The notes beneath the pieces are model-generated. The model saw only the letters and a list, made by a program, of their open reading frames with translations, was not told the DNA's origin and searched no databases. The position numbers were made by a program, and so were the translations under genes. Positions 47,266 to 57,739 of a DNA stretch of 64,000 nt are shown here, piece after piece. Where the stretch lies: NCBI GenBank assembly GCA_031216915.1, contig CM062296.1:453840287-453904286 (forward strand). The letters run 5' to 3'. The stretch is from Pictodentalium vernedei (Eukaryota > Mollusca > Scaphopoda > Dentaliida > Dentaliidae). Each line of letters begins with the position of its first letter. The stretch's first letter is position 1.

Positions 47266-48971
47266 AGCTAGAAAGTGTTTTAGCACACTAAAACAGATGT
47301 CTCCCCTTCCTTTTGAGGTCAGAGGTCAAGGTCACATGCAGTTCATCAAGGTAGCGGACATGCGGTTTCATGGTGACACATCCACATGTCAAAAAAAAAA
47401 AATTCTGGTCTGGACAATTACTCCCTATTTAAAGTACATAATTTGACCTTGAGGTCAAGGTCACATGAAGGTCATGATAACGTGGTCTCACTGTGATACA
47501 TCCACATGCCAATCATCTAAGTCCTAGGTCAAAAAAACAAAAAAGTTCTGATCTGGACAATTATTCCCTATTTGAAGTACATAAATTTGACCTTGAGGTC
47601 AGAGGTCAAGGTCACATGCAGTTCATCAAGGTAGTGGACATGCGGTTTCATGGTGACACATCCACATGTCCAAAAAGAAAAAAATCTGGTCTGGACAATT
47701 ATTCCCTATTTAAAGTAAATAAATTCGACCTTGAGGTCAAGGTCACATGGTCATGATTACATGTGACATGCGGTCTAATTGCGATACATCCACATGTCAG
47801 ATATCTAAGTCCTAGGTCAAAAAACAAAAAAGTTCTGGTCTGGATAATTATTCCCTATTTGAAGTACATAAATTTGACCTTGAAGTCAAGGTCACATGAA
47901 GGTCACGACATGCAGTCTCATGGTGACACATCCACATGTCAAATAACCAAGTCCTAGGTCAAAAAACAAAAAAAAATCTGGTCTGGACAATTATTCCCTA
48001 TTTGAAGTACATAAATTTGACCTTGAGGTCAAGGTCACATGAAGGTCACGGCATGCGGTCTCATGGTGACACATCCACATGTCAAATAACCAAGTCCTAG
48101 GTCAAAAAAAAAAAAAAAAATCTGGTCTGGACAATTACTCCCTATTTGAAGTACATAAATTTGACCTTGAGGTCAAGGTCACATGAAGGTCACCACATGC
48201 GGTCTCATGGTGACACATCCACATGTCAAATAACCAAGTCCTAGGTCAAAAAACAAAAAGATTCTGGTCTGGACAATTACTCTCTATTTGAAGTACATAA
48301 ATTTGACCTTGAGGTCAAGGTCACATGAAGGTCACAACATGCGGTCTCATGGTGACACATCCACATGTCAAATAACCAAGTCCTAGGTTAAAAAACAAAA
48401 AAATTCTGGTCTGGACAATTACTCTCTATTTGAAGTACATAAATTTGACCTTGAGGTCAAGGTCACATGAAGGTCACAATGGTATGGGACACACTGGCTC
48501 ATGGTGATACATCCACGTGCCAAATATCTAAGGCCTGGCTCAAAAGACAAACAAGTTTTGGTCCTGACAAAGTTTCCTTTAAAAAAGCACAAATCTGACC
48601 TTCAAATCAAAGGTCAAGGTCACATGAAGGTCACAATGGTACGTTACACACCGGCTCATGGTGATACATCCACATGCCAAATATCTAAAGCCTGACTCAA
48701 AATACAAAAAAGTTCTGGTCCAGAAAGTTTATCTTAAAAAAGCGCATAAATCTGACCTTCAGGTCAAAGGTCAAGGTCATATGAAGGTCACTATGGAACA
48801 CTGCACACCGGTTCATGGTGATACATCCACATGCCAAGTATCTAAGGTGTAGGTCAAAAGACAAAAAAGTTATGGCCCGGACAAAGTTTGTATGAGAAGA
48901 AGAAGAAGAAGAAGAAGAAGAAGAATATGCACTAAAACAATATGTCTCCCTTCTGGGAAGGGGAGACATAA
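47266..48971 (+). mobile_element. Tandem-unit element (Helentron/HINE-like, family IV), AGGTCA-rich
   Basis: Near the 5' end is the perfect hairpin GTTTTAG, CACA, CTAAAAC (47277-47294), then ATGTCTCCCCTTCC (47297-47310). The 3' end is TATGTCTCCCTTCTGGGAAG then GGGAGACATAA; GGAAGGGGAGACAT (48956-48969) is an exact 14 bp reverse complement of the 5' motif. In between are about eleven units of about 142 bp with AGGTCAAGGTCACATGAAGG and CATGGTGACACATCCACATG. A (GAA)n tract lies at about 48895-48925. Flanking AAAAATGA and ATCATTC match the empty sites of the host repeat. Confidence 0.75.
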
Positions 48972-49452
48972 TCATTCGGTTGAAGCATTTCCAAAAAGAG
49001 TCCGGAAAACTAAAGTATGACTGACAGACTGACTGACAAACTGATGGATGGACAGAGTGCAAATGAAACTTGATCTGTAAGTCATCGTTCTATAGTAGGT
49101 TACCAAAAATGAAATCATTCCGTTGAAGCGTTTCCAAAAAAAAGTCCGGAAAACTAAAGTATGACTGACAGACTGACAGACTGACTGACTGACGGATGGA
49201 TGGACAGAGTGTAAATGAAACTTGATCTGTAAGTCATCATTCTATAGTAGGTTACCAAAAATGAAATCATTCTGTTGAAGCGTTTCCAGAAAAAGTCCGG
49301 AAAACTGATATTTTGGCACTTTTCCATATTTCCAAGGGCCATAACTCACACAAGAATAAGGCAATCAGCATGAAACTCAAACTTGATCTGTAAGTCATCA
49401 TTCTATAGTAGGTTACCAAAAATGAAATCATTCCGTTGAAGCATTTCCAAAA

Positions 49453-51386
49453 CAAGAGGCCACACGGGGCCTGAAGCGCTCATCTTGTACAGAACACAAT
49501 TTAAACAGAGTCCAAGAATGAGTCTCCATTAAGCAAGCCATCTCCATAGGCTACACTGTCAATCCTTGAGTACCTCAGGAGTGACAAAAATAATCTGGGC
49601 ATCATGCCTTTTCTTCAGTTGATCATAAGTAAAAGGTAGAGCTCCCCTATGAAGCCCCTTGATACAACCTATGTGGATTAATTTTAGTACCTCTAGAGGG
49701 TACTGAATACAAAATTTTTAATTCTTCAGCAAAATGGCCAATTCCGGCTCCCATAATATTAACCCAGGCTCTTGATTTGAACACAGTTAAATCTGACTTC
49801 CCTAGAGATGTTGTGTACCGAATATGAAAGCATTCTGACTGCTGGATCTGAAGAAGAGAAATTGTAAAGAAATTTCTTCGAATTGCACTAAGTTCAAATT
49901 TGAGCTACCATAGCGAGCCCAAATATTAACCTATGGATCCGATTTGAACAAACTTGAATCTGACCCCCCTAGAGATGTTGTATATCAAATGTGAAAGCAT
50001 TCTGACAAGTGAATCTGAAGAAGAAGACTTTTGAAGAAATTCACTCATATTGTACTAAGTTAAATTTCATGTTCCCATATGGAGCCCAAATATTAACCTA
50101 TGCACTTGAGTTGAACAACCTGGAATCTGACCCCCCTAGAGATGTTGTATACCAAATATAAAAGCATTCCGACTGGTGGATCTGAAGAAGAAGATTTTTA
50201 AAGAAATTTCCTCATATTGCACTAAGTAAAAATTTGGGCTACCATAGTGAGCCCAAATATATACCTAGGGATCTGATTTGAACAAACTTGAATCTGACCC
50301 CCATAGAGATGTTGCATACCAAATATCAAAGCATTCTGACTGATGGATCTGAAGAAGAAGATTTTTTTAAATTACCCTCCATATTGAACAAAGATAAAAT
50401 TTGGGCTTCCGTAGGAAGCCCAAATATTAACCAGGGGACTTGGTTTCAACAATCTAGAATCTGACCCTCATAACAATGATGTATACCAAATATTAAAAGA
50501 TTCTGACTGGTGGTTCTGAAGAAGAAGATTTTTAAAGAATATTCCCCATATTACCCTAAGTTAAAACTTCGGGCTCCTGTAGAGAGCCCAAATATGAACC
50601 AAATGAGCTTTATTTCAACAAACTTTTATCTGACCCCCCCCTATGAATGCTGTATACCAGATATCAAAAGATTCTGATGATTGGTTCTGGAGAAAAGATT
50701 TTTTTAAATTGCTGACTCAGCATTTTTTCGATGCCCATTACAGAACACCCTAACAAAACCGATGGCAATTTTTTTTTACCATTCAATTCTACTGGTCATA
50801 AGGATACTTCATACCATATAAAAGCTCTCTGTTCTGTGGGGTTTGGGAAATATGGGCATTTGAAAATATTTCTATTTTCAGCTCCCAGGGTTCCCATGGG
50901 GATGCGGGATTTTTTTTTTTTTTTTGCATGGGTCAAGTACTTATGACCCAATACTACCACAAACCAAATTTGGTTCATACCGGACCATCGGTTCAGAAAA
51001 TAGAAATTTTTGGCGGGGCCAAAAATCTTACCCCTCCTATAACAAAGCCAAATATTACTTCACAAACTTCGTTTGAACAAACTTGATTCTACACCTCATA
51101 TGGAATCCCTATCAAATATCAAGTCATTGTACAAACTGATTCATGAGAAGATTTTTAAAATATTTTGGAGCATTTTCCCCCACTCCCTCCCTATGGGGCT
51201 GGGCATGCTGAGTTGAACAAAAATGAAATGCCCCTTTGGGACCATTACTCACATAAACTTTCACTTGAATTGGCCCAGTGGCTTTGGAGGAGAAGACCAA
51301 AACATGGTGTTGACGGACAACAGACGACAGACGACGGACGGAGAGCAATGAGATTAGCTCAGCTTGACTTTGTCAAGATGAGCTAA
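49453..51386 (+). mobile_element. Tandem-unit element (Helentron/HINE-like, family II)
   Basis: It is inserted into the A-run of a GTTTCCAAAAAAAGTCCGG-type repeat: the left flank is GCATTTCCAAAA and the right flank AAAGTCCAGAAAACTG. The 5' motif GCTCATCTTG is at 49478-49487 and the 3' terminus is GTCAAGATGAGCTAA. Its body is nearly colinear with 33538-35320 plus 37525-37676, but without the nested family III element. Confidence 0.78.
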
Positions 51387-51999
51387 AAAGTCCAGAAAAC
51401 TGATATTCTGGCGCTTTTCCATACTTCCAAGGACCATAACTAACACAAGAATAATGCAATCAGCATGAAACTCAAACCTGATCTGTTAGTCATCGTTCTA
51501 TAGTAGTTTACCAAAAATGAAATCATTCCGTTGAAGCATTTCCAAAAAAAAACCTCTGGAAAACTGATATTTTGGTGCTTTTCCATATTTCCAAGGGCCG
51601 TAACTCACACAAGAATAATGCAATCAGCATGAAACTCAAACTTGGTCTGTACGTCATCGTTCTATAGTAGTTTACCAAAAATGAAATCATTCCCTTGAAG
51701 CGTTTCCAAAAAAAACTCCGGAAAACTGATATTTTGGGTGCTTTTTCCCATATTTCCAATGGCCGTAACTCACACAAGAATAATGCAATCAGCATGAAAC
51801 TCAAACTTGGTCTGTAAGTCATTGTTCTATAGTTGTTTACCAAAAATGAAATCATTCCTTTGAAGCGTTTCCAAAAAAACTCTGGAAAACTAAAGTGTGA
51901 CTGACAGACCTACAGACTGACAGACTGACGGATGGACAGAGTGCAAACCTATAGTTCCCTCCGGCCATGCCGGTAGGGGACTAAAAAGATAACCGACGG

Positions 52000-52586
52000 T
52001 GGATCATTTGAGTATAATTTAATGGAAATAAAAATAATACTATATACTCACATATATGCATCAATGAACAATCCAAGAACATACATTATACACAAACAAA
52101 GCACATATGAATTTCCCCCATAAAGTTCGAGCTCTTCCCGGGGCACCCTGTGTTCAATGCTGTTGTCTAGATGCTTCTGGTTGTTCCTCACTCCTGGGTT
52201 TCCTCTTCACTTCTCAAGCGATTGCGTACATAGTGTATTGTCTATTTTACGCCGCTCAACCTCCAAATCGCTAAATTGTCAGTCAACTGTAACCAACTCT
52301 GTCTAACTAAATTTTACACATTCGATATCATAGTCCCTTCACTCCATGGATATACCAACTCACCGTCTACGCCAATCTCCGTATACCATTTAAACAAATA
52401 ATTTAAAAAGTTCATGCATCTAATTTGCCTATCTCAACTAAGCTCACTCTAAGCTCTTAGCTTAAATCAAATGTTCGAGCTCTCAATAGCTTCAATTAAG
52501 TTCATTGTTCGAGCTCTCGGCAGCTCTTTACTACTCAACACTTCGCCTGTGTGTTGCATCACTTAACCTAGAAACCGCTCGCCTAC
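52000..52586. other. Low-repeat intron stretch, no gene seen
   Basis: This follows the end of the long tandem-unit element. It contains CGAGCTCT motifs (GTTCGAGCTCTCAATAGC, GTTCGAGCTCTCGGCAGC) and no open frame of note. 53233-54045 is likewise without recognisable features. Confidence 0.4.
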
Positions 52587-53232
52587 TTAACCCTTTCGGG
52601 ACTCAGCCAAACCACTTGGGATAATGGGGTTAATTTCGGGATCATCTTGTCCATTAGATAAAGGTATAAAACGTTCCATTCATTTGGATTGTCAGGTAAG
52701 TCAAGATTTATCTTCCCAGCTTAGGAACATGGGATATCTAGTGGAACAAAATCTGTGCATTTTTTTCCATTGAAAAATTGGACCAAGTCCAATACCACGC
52801 CAGCTCCCTCATATTCTGTCATGTCCCTGACCAGCACTTCTTTTTCTCCCACGTCCCCTCCCACTGGCCAGTCCTATTCCACTCCATCATCTATATTATT
52901 ACTGGTAACATCATCTGAACGTCCAGCACTCAAAGTATGGTCATATGTGTCAGCTTGATACCACAGAATCCTTTTTCCACGTTGCTATCAAATGTCATCT
53001 TCGTCCGTGGAATTACTGTGAGGTGTAATATGCGCTAAAACTGTAGCCAATCAACTAAAGGGAAACAACTCTAAATTCATTTGGGTATGAAATTACTTCT
53101 GTAGACTGATAGAGATAGCACACGTGGACTGAGGTGAGAGTAGATGCATTACTATGCCATCGGCACGCCGATGGGTTTGTAGTGTCAGTTTACCACTGGC
53201 GCGGCGCGTGCCGACGAGTCATAAAAGGGTTA
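52587..53232 (-). mobile_element. Possible internally deleted piggyBac-type element
   Basis: TTAACCCTTTCGGGACTCAGC at its left and, inverted, GTAACCCTTTTATGACTCGTC at its right (ending 53232) match at about 15 of 21 positions and start at or near TTAA. On the minus strand the interior has acidic stretches (STDEDD, GRSDDVTSNNIDDGVE) like the N-terminal region of piggyBac transposases, but no catalytic domain. The assignment is an inference. Confidence 0.3.
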
Positions 53233-54045
53233 CACGGAGCCCATTTAGTCTCCACAATTAATTTCTACAAATGACAGCCCCAATGGCTAGGGCTCTGAGT
53301 CCTCTTTCCAATGGATTACTGACTCAATCCAAGGTCGACTGACTACCGATGATCAGTCTCTCATTATATAGCATTTTCATGTCAAATTAATCATTAAGTC
53401 GGTTCCTCTGTGATAGAGGACACCATTATTAAGCTAGATGAGATGTCTCTTTGTAAGCTCGTGAGTCTGACATTTGGAACTACGGGGATGACACTTATTT
53501 GAGGGCCACATAGCATGGAACAACATCTGCGGCTGACAGTAACAAATTACTATTAGGGACTACTTTCAGAGATAAGTTGCGTCGTAGTTTTAAACGTCAC
53601 AGCAGGGAACCATTAGTCCTCTCAACAAGAGATAAACACCCATCTGGTAAAGCAGTTAATTAATTAGCCTTCAGTAATCTGTACCCAGTGTCTATTTGCG
53701 GCTTTTACAAGCAAACGTATCAAATTAATTATTTACAATCCCTGACCATTAACCCTTGACTCGGACAAATTCAAATTGATCTTGACATGTTGGTCATTAT
53801 GTTTGGTAAACGATTAATGTGATTTTTTTCATGCTTCTCAATAGTTTATGCAGATAAAAGAAGATACACATATTTTTTTTCAAGTGATCATGAATGTGAT
53901 GTAAATACTTTACTACTAAATAAATGCTAATGCGAGAAATTTATGCTCAAAAAGAATAAAAAGTCACCCACTCATTTTAACCTACTCTATACCAATGTCA
54001 AAATTCCTAAATTTACATCTTGCTGGACAGAGCTCATTGAGTGTT

Positions 54046-54297
54046 TTAACCCTTTACCTGACAAAGTGGCCAAAAATGGCCAAAAAATTAACCAGAATAA
54101 GTCTACCACAGCCTAAAATATCTCGGAAGTTTCTCAATAAAATCATACAAATATCGGTATCATTAGAACCCACTCGTCGAGCTGGTTCTAATGATATCCG
54201 TATTGGTACGGTTTTATTGAAAAATTGTGAAATTTTTTTTCTAAAAATGTGAAATTTAATTTATTTTTTAAAAATACCGTGTTAGGTAAAGGGTTCA
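54046..54297. mobile_element. TTAA-type palindromic MITE (family 1)
   Basis: The left end is TTAACCCTTTACCTGACA. The right end, GTTAGGTAAAGGGTTCAA, is slightly degenerate. The centre pairs GGTTCTAATGATATC with GATATCATTAGAACC around 54145-54200. The internal sequence has diverged from the copy at 17993, although the ends remain alike. Confidence 0.65.
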
Positions 54298-54639
54298 ACA
54301 AGACTGAAGTGATTCAATTTACAGTCACATTATGGAAAACATTAATTTTGATGCTCCAAATTTTGGTTGTTTGACACCAGAGAACCGAGGGTTGGACAAA
54401 AAATAACCTGCTCGTCAGATAATCAATGATGCTTTGAGTCTTAAGATACTCTTTATATTTGCCTGAAAATACAACAATACCTACCTGCAGCAGCAGCAGC
54501 GATTTAATTTCAAAAGAAACATGAGTAAATTGTTTGCCAGCTCAGAGTTTAAACACATTCCAATTCAAGACTTCTGAAGTGTTTGCTCGTTCGTTGAAAG
54601 GTAACAAGGGTATGGAAGAGTACTACTGAGGAGGGAGGC

Positions 54640-56110
54640 CAAATATTAATTGAGGGACTTGATTTGAACAGACTTTAGTCTGCCCCCCAACCCCTCTCCC
54701 TGTAAGGATGGTGTACACAAAATATCAAAAGATTCTGACCAGTGGATCTGAAGATTGTTAAATATTGTTCCTGATATTGCACTAAGTTAAAAAAAAAGTC
54801 AGCCAATATAGAACTCAATTATAAACCGATGGACTTGCCTTGAACACACTTCAATCCGAGCCCTTAAGGATTCAGTATACCATGTATAACAAGTGTTTGA
54901 ACACCGAGGTGGTATTAGTCCCCTACGGCACTTTTGTGACATAAGGTGTTTTTGTCACAGAAGACACTACAGTATATAAGCATCTTGGATTTTGAAAAAA
55001 AATATTGAGCGTGCATAATCCCCTCACAACCCTTTATCCATGCACCATATATGAAAGGCGTCGCTTGAACCATGTTGGAGGGAGGGGTGGTAACATAAAA
55101 TAGAGAAAAAAGCTTAAAAAACACAACAAAAATGGCCGCCATTCTGCCATCTTGGATTTTGAAAAATAAATATTGACTGTGCATCATCCCCTCAGAACCA
55201 TTTATCCATGTACCAAATATGAAAGGTGTAGCTTGAAGCATGTTGGAGGGACAGGTGGTAACATAAAAACAGATAGACAGACAGACGGACAGATGGACAG
55301 ACAGACAGATGTTAGATTTTGAAGAAAAAAATATTGAGCGTGTATAATCCCCTTACAACCCCTTTATCCATGTACCATATATGAAAAGTGTAGCTTGAAC
55401 CATGTTGGAGGGAGCAGTGGTAACATAAAATAGAGAAAAAAGCTTAAAAAACACAACAGAAATGGTTGCCATGGCGCCATATTGAATTTTGAAAAAAAAA
55501 TATTGAACGTGCGACATCCCATTACAACCCTCTATCCATGTGCCAGATATAAAAAGTGTAGCTTGAACCATGTTGGAGTGAGGGGTGGTAACATAAAATA
55601 GAGAAAAAAGCTTAAAAAACACAACAAAAATGGCCACCATGCCGCCATCTTGGATTTTGAAGAAAAAATATTGAACATGCATCATCCCCTCCCAACCCTC
55701 TATCCATGTGCCAAATATGCAAAGTGTAGCTTGAACCATGTTGGTGGGAGGGGTGGTAACATGAAAATAGAGAAAAAAAGGCTAAAAAACGTAACAAAAA
55801 TGGCCCCCATTCCGCCATCTTGGATTTTGAAAAAAAAATTCTGAGCGTGCATCATCCCCTCAGAACCATTTATCCATGTACCAAATATGAAAGGTGTAGC
55901 TTAAAACATGTTGGAGGGAGAGGTGGTAACATAAAAAACAGACAGACAGATGGACGAACGGATGGACGGAGTGCAATCCTATAGTTCCCTTATGGTTCCC
56001 GTAGGGGACTAAAAAGATTCTGACTAGTGATTCTGGAGAAGAAGTTTTAAACATCTGGCTTGGTGTTTTGAAAAATGGAGGCGGGCTGTACAGCAATTAT
56101 TCAGCTACCT
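54640..56110 (+). repeat. Degenerate tandem-unit element (family I/II relative) hosting the family V insertion
   Basis: The two flanks, 54640-54892 and 56013-56110, carry diverged units (GGCCAAATATTAATTGAGGG, AAAGATTCTGACTAGTG, GGAGAAGAAG). No CAAGAGGCC start or GAGCTAA end is visible, so it is a remnant. Confidence 0.5.
54893..56012 (+). mobile_element. Tandem-unit element (Helentron/HINE-like, family V)
   Basis: The 5' hairpin GTGTTTGAACAC is followed by TAGTCCCCTACGG at 54916-54928. The 3' end is TAGTTCCCTTATGGTTCCCG then TAGGGGACTAA; CCGTAGGGGACTA (55999-56011) is an exact 13 bp reverse complement. Five units of about 195 bp carry CCGCCATCTTGGATTTTGAA and TAGCTTGAACCATGTTGGAG, with CAGACAGACGGACAG tracts. 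It is inserted in an older family II relative (54640-54892 and 56013-56110), in the sequence CAAAAGATTCTGAC. Confidence 0.78.
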
Positions 56111-56148
56111 ATTAGGGCAAGTGATTAATCGGTTCATCAAGGCTAACT

Positions 56149-56400
56149 CCTAACTGGTAGAGTGCTGGAAGCCCTATTTTGGGCTTTACTAAAAGTGACA
56201 GGCAATGACTGTCTGTAGCTACATTCTACCTGAGGAATCCTTTATTGTCCCTGATATGAATCAGATTTTTTATACAATACCTTGCTCTCTGACATTTAAT
56301 TGGATAGTGCCTATAAGGCACTATCCAATTAAATGTAATAGAGCAGTATATGATGAGCTTTGATTTGTTGTCAGGAAAAACTCAGCACTTTACCAGTTAA
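56149..56400. mobile_element. TTAA-type palindromic MITE (family 2)
   Basis: The left end is CTAACTGGTAGAGTGCTG (first base altered) and the right end CAGCACTTTACCAGTTAA. The centre carries a perfect hairpin, TTTAATTGGATAGTGCC and GGCACTATCCAATTAAA, at 56297-56334. A further hairpin, TAGTTATGGCTGCT and AGCAGCCATAACTA, follows at about 56439-56469 and recurs near 61666-61692. Confidence 0.65.
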
Positions 56401-56889
56401 GCTGCTGAGTATTTTCAAAATATTTTTCATGAAATCTAGTTATGGCTGCTGTGAAGCAGCCATAACTAGATTTAACTAGAGTGATGTCACGCATGCAGAC
56501 CAACTGTCCCAGGAATGGCAATGCTTAGACGCACAATAGTCAGAGCCATTTTTTGTTAACAGTTTACCTAGCGAATCTGCTATATCTGCACTCGTGATAC
56601 ACAAAATTTCCTATTCAAATTTTATTTTTTCATTTCTCTACTTCAAAACATACCTCATGACCTATTAATGGAACAAACTTGATGAGCTTGTTCCAATAAG
56701 GAATAAGGGGGGGGGGGGGTTGTGGAACCTATATTGAAACCTGGCCTGTATTACTAGCTGGAAAATACACATATCAACTTTGATTGAAATCAAATAATCC
56801 AAACTGGAGTTATCAGTCGCAAACCAATTGTTTGCAGACAGATGGATGGACCGACAGATGGATGGACGAAAGTTATGACTTTTGCCCTG

Positions 56890-57315
56890 ACTATAAACAG
56901 TCAGGCTAAAAATGCATTTTGTACCAAAGAAAAAATATTGCATGAATGGCTCTGGGTGAGGAGGAGGTGGGATGGGGGAGAGTGGGGGTGTGTTAGGGGA
57001 GTCCATTTTTTTTCCACATGTGGTCAGTCTAATGCATTTTGAGCAGAGAAAAAAAAATACCTAACTGGCACCGTGGGGGTGGGGGTGGGTGGTGGTATTT
57101 GTCTGGGTTTTTAACCACAAACATTAACCAAAACTGTAAAAAAGCATTTTTGACGAAAGAAAAAAAAAGTGCCTAATTGGCCCCCCCGGAGGGTGAGGGG
57201 AGGGTGGGGGTGGGGGGGTTTGGGGGGTGTTACGTGAGTTTAAAAAAAGGTTCTGCATGTAGTGACTGCAAATAGTTCAAAATGCATATTCGAGGAAAGA
57301 AAAAAAAAATGTCTA

Positions 57316-57351
<36 letters not shown>

Positions 57352-57725
57352 GGGGATAATTTCTGTCTGGATTTTTAACCACAAACTTTAACCAAAACTG
57401 TAAAAAGGCATTTTTGACAAAAAGAAAAATGGGTTCTGCATGTAGTGACTGTAAATAGTTCAAAATGCATATTGGAGGAAATAAAAAAAAAAAAAAAAAA
57501 TAATGCCTAATTGGGGTGGGGGCGGTAGTGTTTGGGTTTTTAACCAAAACTGTAAACAAGCATTTTTGACGAAAGAAAAAAAAAGTGCCTAATTGGCCCT
57601 GGGAGGGGGGGGGGGGGTACATAAGTTTAAAAAATGGTTCCGCATGTTGTGACTGTAAATAGTTCAAAATGCATATCGGAGAAAAGAAGAAAAAAAAAGC
57701 ATAATGGGGGTGGGGGGTGGTGGTG
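56890..57725 (+). repeat. Tandem repeats with periodic G-runs
   Basis: Alternating units contain AAAATGCATATTCGAGGAAA or AAGCATTTTTGACGAAAG, an A-run, GTGCCTAATTGG, then a G-rich run. The longest is 32 G at 57319-57350. Further runs lie near 57075, 57185-57230, 57515, 57602-57618 and 57705-57730. A weaker copy is seen at 60455-60560. The minus-strand frame at 57230-57667 is Pro- and Phe-rich and is an artefact of these runs. Confidence 0.6.
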
Positions 57726-57739
57726 TTTGTCTGGGTTTT

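Larger units (their letters stand above)
46440..51984 (+). mobile_element. Long tandem-unit element (family V-like), host to two later insertions
   Basis: Units contain CATAACTCACACAAGAATAA, CATGAAACTCAAACTTGATC and GAAATCATTCCGTTGAAGC. It is present in three pieces: about 46490-47265, 48972-49452 and 51387-51984. Its 3' end is CTATAGTTCCCTCCGGCC then ATGCCGGTAGGGGACTAA. A possible 5' partner, CCCCCTACCG, lies at 46442-46451. Simple GACTGACAGACTGACGG tracts occur at several unit borders. Two large insertions (47266-48971 and 49453-51386) split it. Confidence 0.6.

Noticed and set aside
54481-54510. Donor-like CAG then GTAGGT beside a (CTG)n on the minus strand
   Set aside because: No open frame with a matching acceptor; the sequence is a short CAG/CTG repeat.
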